From Sclerurus mexicanus (Eukaryota > Chordata > Aves > Passeriformes > Furnariidae), in contig VWZF01005684.1 of NCBI GenBank assembly GCA_013396755.1, forward strand, positions 458,601 to 522,600: a stretch of DNA of 64,000 bases, in the 5' to 3' direction. Positions 60,201 to 64,000 of this stretch are shown here, piece by piece. Positions within the stretch are counted from its first letter, which is position 1, and every line of letters starts with the position of its first letter. The notes beneath the pieces are model-generated. The model made no database searches, was not told the DNA's origin, and saw only the letters and a list, made by a program, of their open reading frames with translations. The position numbers and the translations under genes are program-made.

Positions 60201-63200
60201 TATTGCACCATCTGTCGTATTTTATCCCAGGATAAAACCATATAATTTTATTATTCTTGCCCAATTTCCAGGTACACTTTCTCACCTGTATTATTCCATA
60301 GCTTGAATCTTTTCTCCTCTTCTTCTTTTCATATGAAACTCTAGCCAAGCCTTGAAAAAACCTTTGCTGAAACAAATATATATCAACCATAATGTTTTTT
60401 GTTTTTTTTTTAAAATCTGGATTTTAGAAAAAGAAAAGTTGAAAACTCCTACCTCATTCAACACAGGAAAACTTTGTTCAGTGTTTGCTTAGAATAGCTC
60501 AGTCTTGCTCAGCGAGATTAACAATAGGTTTTCAGTTTTTACAATGAAATCTAAACATATTTCAATACTCCTTGAAGCACAGTATTATTTTCCTAACCCA
60601 AAATTTGCCTCATTGATGCCATCCTTGCTTATTTTTCCCACAACAATTCAAATTATACAAGACTGTATCTAAAGTCTTTACATTTAAATCTGAAATAAAT
60701 TATTACACTGAATGTAGCCATAAGGGTTAATAAGATAGAATGATAGGCCTCCTTCCTCCCCTTCAAACATGACCAGCACCCAGAGAAAATACTGAAAGAT
60801 TAAGTGTTGGTGTGATAATTTTCTACTTATTTGAGAATCGTGAGTATTTGCAGATATTGTACATATGCCATTTGACGTTAGCAAGAAGAAGAAAAACAGT
60901 TTAAAAGATTTTGTAAGATGCTAGTTAAAAATTTTGCTCACTAATATGCCATGTATCAAAAAGGAGAACAAGTTTTCAGAATGATAAGGAGATTTTCTTG
61001 GCTTTTTTTTTAATTGTACCAGGATAATTCCAAGAACACTGGTTATTATTTTTTTTCATTACTTTTAGGAAGATAATGAAGCCCATTTGCTATTTCTAAG
61101 TAGACCTCACTATCTGAAACAGTAATTGACAAAAGAGAGTGATAGTCACAAAATATGCCTTCAGACTCACATAGTGTCTCTAGAAATAAAATGGTTTCTC
61201 ATAATTTTTTAAACAACTAACACCTATATTAAATAACAAAGGTAGGTTAATGCTAAGGGCTGATTCATGGCTCCCGTTATTTAAAATTCAAAACTTCAAA
61301 TGGATTTTTTTAAGTTTCTCCTTTTGCTGATGCCTTATCTGCAACATTCACCAAAAGCACTGTGAAGATCAGGACACAGGCATTATTTAGTGTCTGTTTT
61401 TAATGTGCAGGCTGTGAACTAAGTCAACATCATGAAAACAGCTGAAAGTTTCAGAGATTTTGCTTTGCATTAAATTTTCAGTGGCCCTCAGTAAAAACTA
61501 ATCATATTCTTATCTGTTAATTTTCCTACTCTGAGACCGCACTCCTTTGCCATAAGTAATCTTTATTACTTCTAGAGCCTTTGTACTCCCCAACAACATT
61601 TAGGGAACCCAAAAGATATTTTTTAACCTTTCTATGTAAATTTAATACCCACTCCACTTCCCACTGCTCCTCCAGTGACTATACAGGTTGTTGTAGCAAG
61701 CAGGATGTTTTGGCAAACCACTGTTCTCTTCAGAATGAGTACAAACATGCTACGTGTAGTGCAAGGTGGCTTTCCACCACCATGGTCAGATGGACAGGAA
61801 GGAGCTCCTGGCTTTGGGCTGACTATGAGGTGGAGCTGCCCAGGCTGACCTTCCATTTCCCTGTGATTAGAAGTGACAGCATCCACAGACTCTATCCAGT
61901 CTGTCACCAGCTTGCTTCCTGTCAGAGTCTGGCATCCATGTGTCTGACATTCCCCTCCTTTGCCCATGAAGGGGGTAAATGTCAGAGCTGTCATACCACA
62001 ACATCTGACTACACTTAAGTCAGGCCATGTGATAGGTTAAAATAAACTGTCACTTACATGGAGAAATACCCATCTCCCACTGGTGAGGACTACTAGGTTT
62101 TCCAGTGACTTTTTACACTGAGGTGAACAAGGACACCTCTGTGAGTGCCCACTGTGTATGGGCAAAGTTAGGGACCATTCTGCAATTTATTTAGTCTCTA
62201 GCAACATGTGCTTGTGTCCAAAGAGAAGAATGACCTTCACAGAGCTGCAACACCCTCCCACAAGACTAGTAGCAGTTGTGGGAAGGCTCTGGGCTATTCA
62301 TTCCCTGCAGGGATGCAAACCAAAGAGCAACTTCTCTTTGTGTACCCAGAGAGGCCATGCTCACTCTCAGTTATCCCAGAAAACACATCAACCTTACAAT
62401 ACTTAAAGAGAAATTCCAGCTGAGCCATTTTAGACCTGATCAAATTAAATTTGAGGTATAAGAGGTTCAGAGGTTTCAGAAATAAAATATATTATTTACA
62501 ATTAGAAGTATTTATTATTCAAGGCATTCTATCAATCCTAGAAGAATATTTAATGTGTAATGTATTAAATCCATACTTTATGAATAATCAGATAATTTTG
62601 ATTTCTTTTTTCCTTTTGCCAACTAGTTTAAAAGCCATGCTGAGAAATAGCTTATTAAGTTCATGTCACAAATGAGATTTCTACTTTTTATTTCACAGCT
62701 CAGAAACATGCCAAAATAAAAATGAATAAATAATGTTTTCCATACCTTAATACAATTATTTTTAAAACTCAATGTAGTGTGTGTGCAAATTAAAGGTAAA
62801 AATATGTTTAATATTTGATTACTACATGCAAAGTTCACATCTTGTATGGCCATGGAGAATGTAAAAATCTATCCCACTCTTTTATCAGCTGTAAATGTGA
62901 GCAATAGAACTGCCAATATCATGAATCTCAGAAAAGTGTTAATTAATATTTGAATTATCAAGCCTTTGCTGTCCTGAAAAGAAGCAGTAGCAACTATTTC
63001 ACATAGGAAAAGAAACTTGTAGGAGATTATAAATCACAGAAGAGCAAAATAGAAATACAGGGCAATAATCCTAAATTATATGAAGGAAGAAGTAGAAGTT
63101 GCAAGGTCTTCTCCTCTTAAAGCTGCTGTGCAGGCATGACCTGTAATGAGCCTTTGACAACCAGTGCAATGACTAGCAGAAGGATGACATCTAAAGGCAT

Positions 63201-63531
63201 CATCCCTAGTCTGCAGAACACCAGACTGTGCACAGCAGAAAGCAGTAATTCCTACCATAAGAATGGTCAGTATCCTTAGGACCTACTCATAGCATCAAAG
63301 AAGTGCACAATTTTGGAGTTGGTTTGTATAAACACTCTAAAGAGACCCTACAGATTTACCTTTGTCATGTAACTTTATATTTCCAAGAAAGGCAATTATA
63401 AATTTCATGAATGGTAAATCTTATTTTTTGCAAATACTCTATATTGTGTTTCTGATATTCAACACAAGTTTTAGAATATCAAGAAAATGAAAATGCATTT
63501 ATAAGATGCTCTATGCAATGTGGAAAACAAT
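57271..63531. other. Presumed intergenic DNA, nothing recognised
   Basis: About 6.3 kb without a recognised gene. It includes a GTGGGTGTGGGTGTG-type simple repeat at 57666-57700 and a moderately GC-richer patch at 61640-62000. Open frames on both strands of that patch (145 and 120 codons) have no recognisable domain and mirror each other, so they are not called. Confidence 0.5.
57666..57700. repeat. (GTGGGT)n-like simple repeat
   Basis: Imperfect GTGGGTGTGGATGTGGGTGT tract passing into GTGTGT. G-rich on the plus strand. Confidence 0.85.
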
Positions 63532-64000
63532 TCATAGAATCATAGAATAGTTTGGATTGGAAGGGACCTAAAAGGTCATCTAGTTCCGACCATCCTGCTG
63601 TGGGCAGAGACATCTTCCACTGGACTAGGTTACTCAGACACCCATCCAGCTTGGTTTTGAACGTCTCCGGTAAAAGGGCAGCCACAACTTCTCTGGGCAG
63701 CTTGTTCCAGTGCCTCACCACCCTTATAGCAAAGAATTTCTTTCTAATATATAATCTAAACCTACCCTCCTTCAGCTTAAGGTCATTCCCCTTTGAGCTA
63801 CCACTTATGAAAAGTCCTTATGAAAAGTCCCTCTCCAGCCTTCATGTAGGCCCCCTTTAGGTACTAGAAGGTGTTCTAAAGTCTCCTTGGAACCTTCTTT
63901 TCTCCAGACTGAACAGGCCCAACTCTCTCAGCCAGTAAGAATACCAAACACTTTTAAAACAGTGGCTGCATATTTTCCTGTATCTATATAGTGCAGCATC
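63532..64000 (-). mobile_element. CR1 LINE 3' part, continues beyond the window
   Basis: Starts with two copies of the reversed tail repeat (TCATAGAATCATAGAATAG), then the CR1 3' UTR. Minus-strand translation gives MVRHWNKLPREVVAALLPET and FKTKLDGCLSNLV, the C-terminus of ORF2. The copy extends through the LxxAGRA region (CTGAACAGGCCCAACTCTC in reverse) and is cut by the window edge. A 13-base tandem duplication (CTTATGAAAAGTC, 63804-63829) lies within it. It is one of the youngest-looking CR1 copies here. Confidence 0.95.

Noticed and set aside
61581..62018. 145-codon plus-strand and 120-codon minus-strand open frames
   Set aside because: They mirror each other in a GC-richer patch, lack recognisable domains and splice context, and have unremarkable composition.
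32..64000. CRISPR arrays, bacterial operons, tRNA or rRNA genes
   Set aside because: No regularly spaced identical repeats with unique spacers, no cloverleaf with A/B boxes that I could see, and composition and repeats are those of a bird nuclear genome.

Overview
The window looks like avian nuclear DNA. It is AT-rich and gene-poor. Its repeats are almost all CR1 LINE fragments (several ending in the ATTCTATG-type 3' tail) plus solo LTRs of avian endogenous retroviruses. I see no mammalian-type SINEs, bacterial operons, rRNA or tRNA genes or CRISPR arrays. The species cannot be fixed from the sequence.

Coding content is sparse. The one well-supported coding segment is an internal exon on the minus strand at 8463-8616: 51 whole codons, a consensus acceptor and donor, and four CpGs in a CpG-poor setting. 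I do not recognise the protein. About 21 kb upstream on the same strand is a 0.6 kb CpG island (about 29740-30390) that ends in a strong minus-strand donor (CCCGGG|GTAAGC). One open frame of the island joins the exon in phase. A weaker 55-bp exon candidate at 556-610 continues the frame downstream. The working model is the 5' part of a minus-strand gene: promoter and first exon in the CpG island, introns of about 21 kb and 8 kb, and the rest beyond base 1. Only the 8463-8616 exon is firm. The model needs RNA evidence.

Layout. 1-8.6 kb: introns, with CR1 pieces at 61-110, 1769-2297 and 7367-8143, and a CA microsatellite. 8.6-29.7 kb: intron, with a very old CR1 fossil (13.2-14.2 kb), a possible degraded LTR (about 19.0-20.0 kb), a deleted CR1 copy (22.08-23.95 kb) split by a 448-bp solo LTR with a 6-bp target duplication, and a CR1 3' end (29.19-29.54 kb). 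29.7-30.4 kb: CpG island with two arrays of 12-bp repeats. 30.4-64 kb: presumed upstream intergenic DNA, with a three-copy 85-bp repeat (34.66-34.89 kb), CR1 remnants of several ages, a 1104-bp ERVL-type solo LTR with a 5-bp target duplication (50.79-51.90 kb), perfect inverted repeats, and a CR1 that runs off the right end.

The longest open frames (up to 267 codons) lie in CR1, in LTR antisense, or in the stop-poor CpG island. They are not treated as genes.
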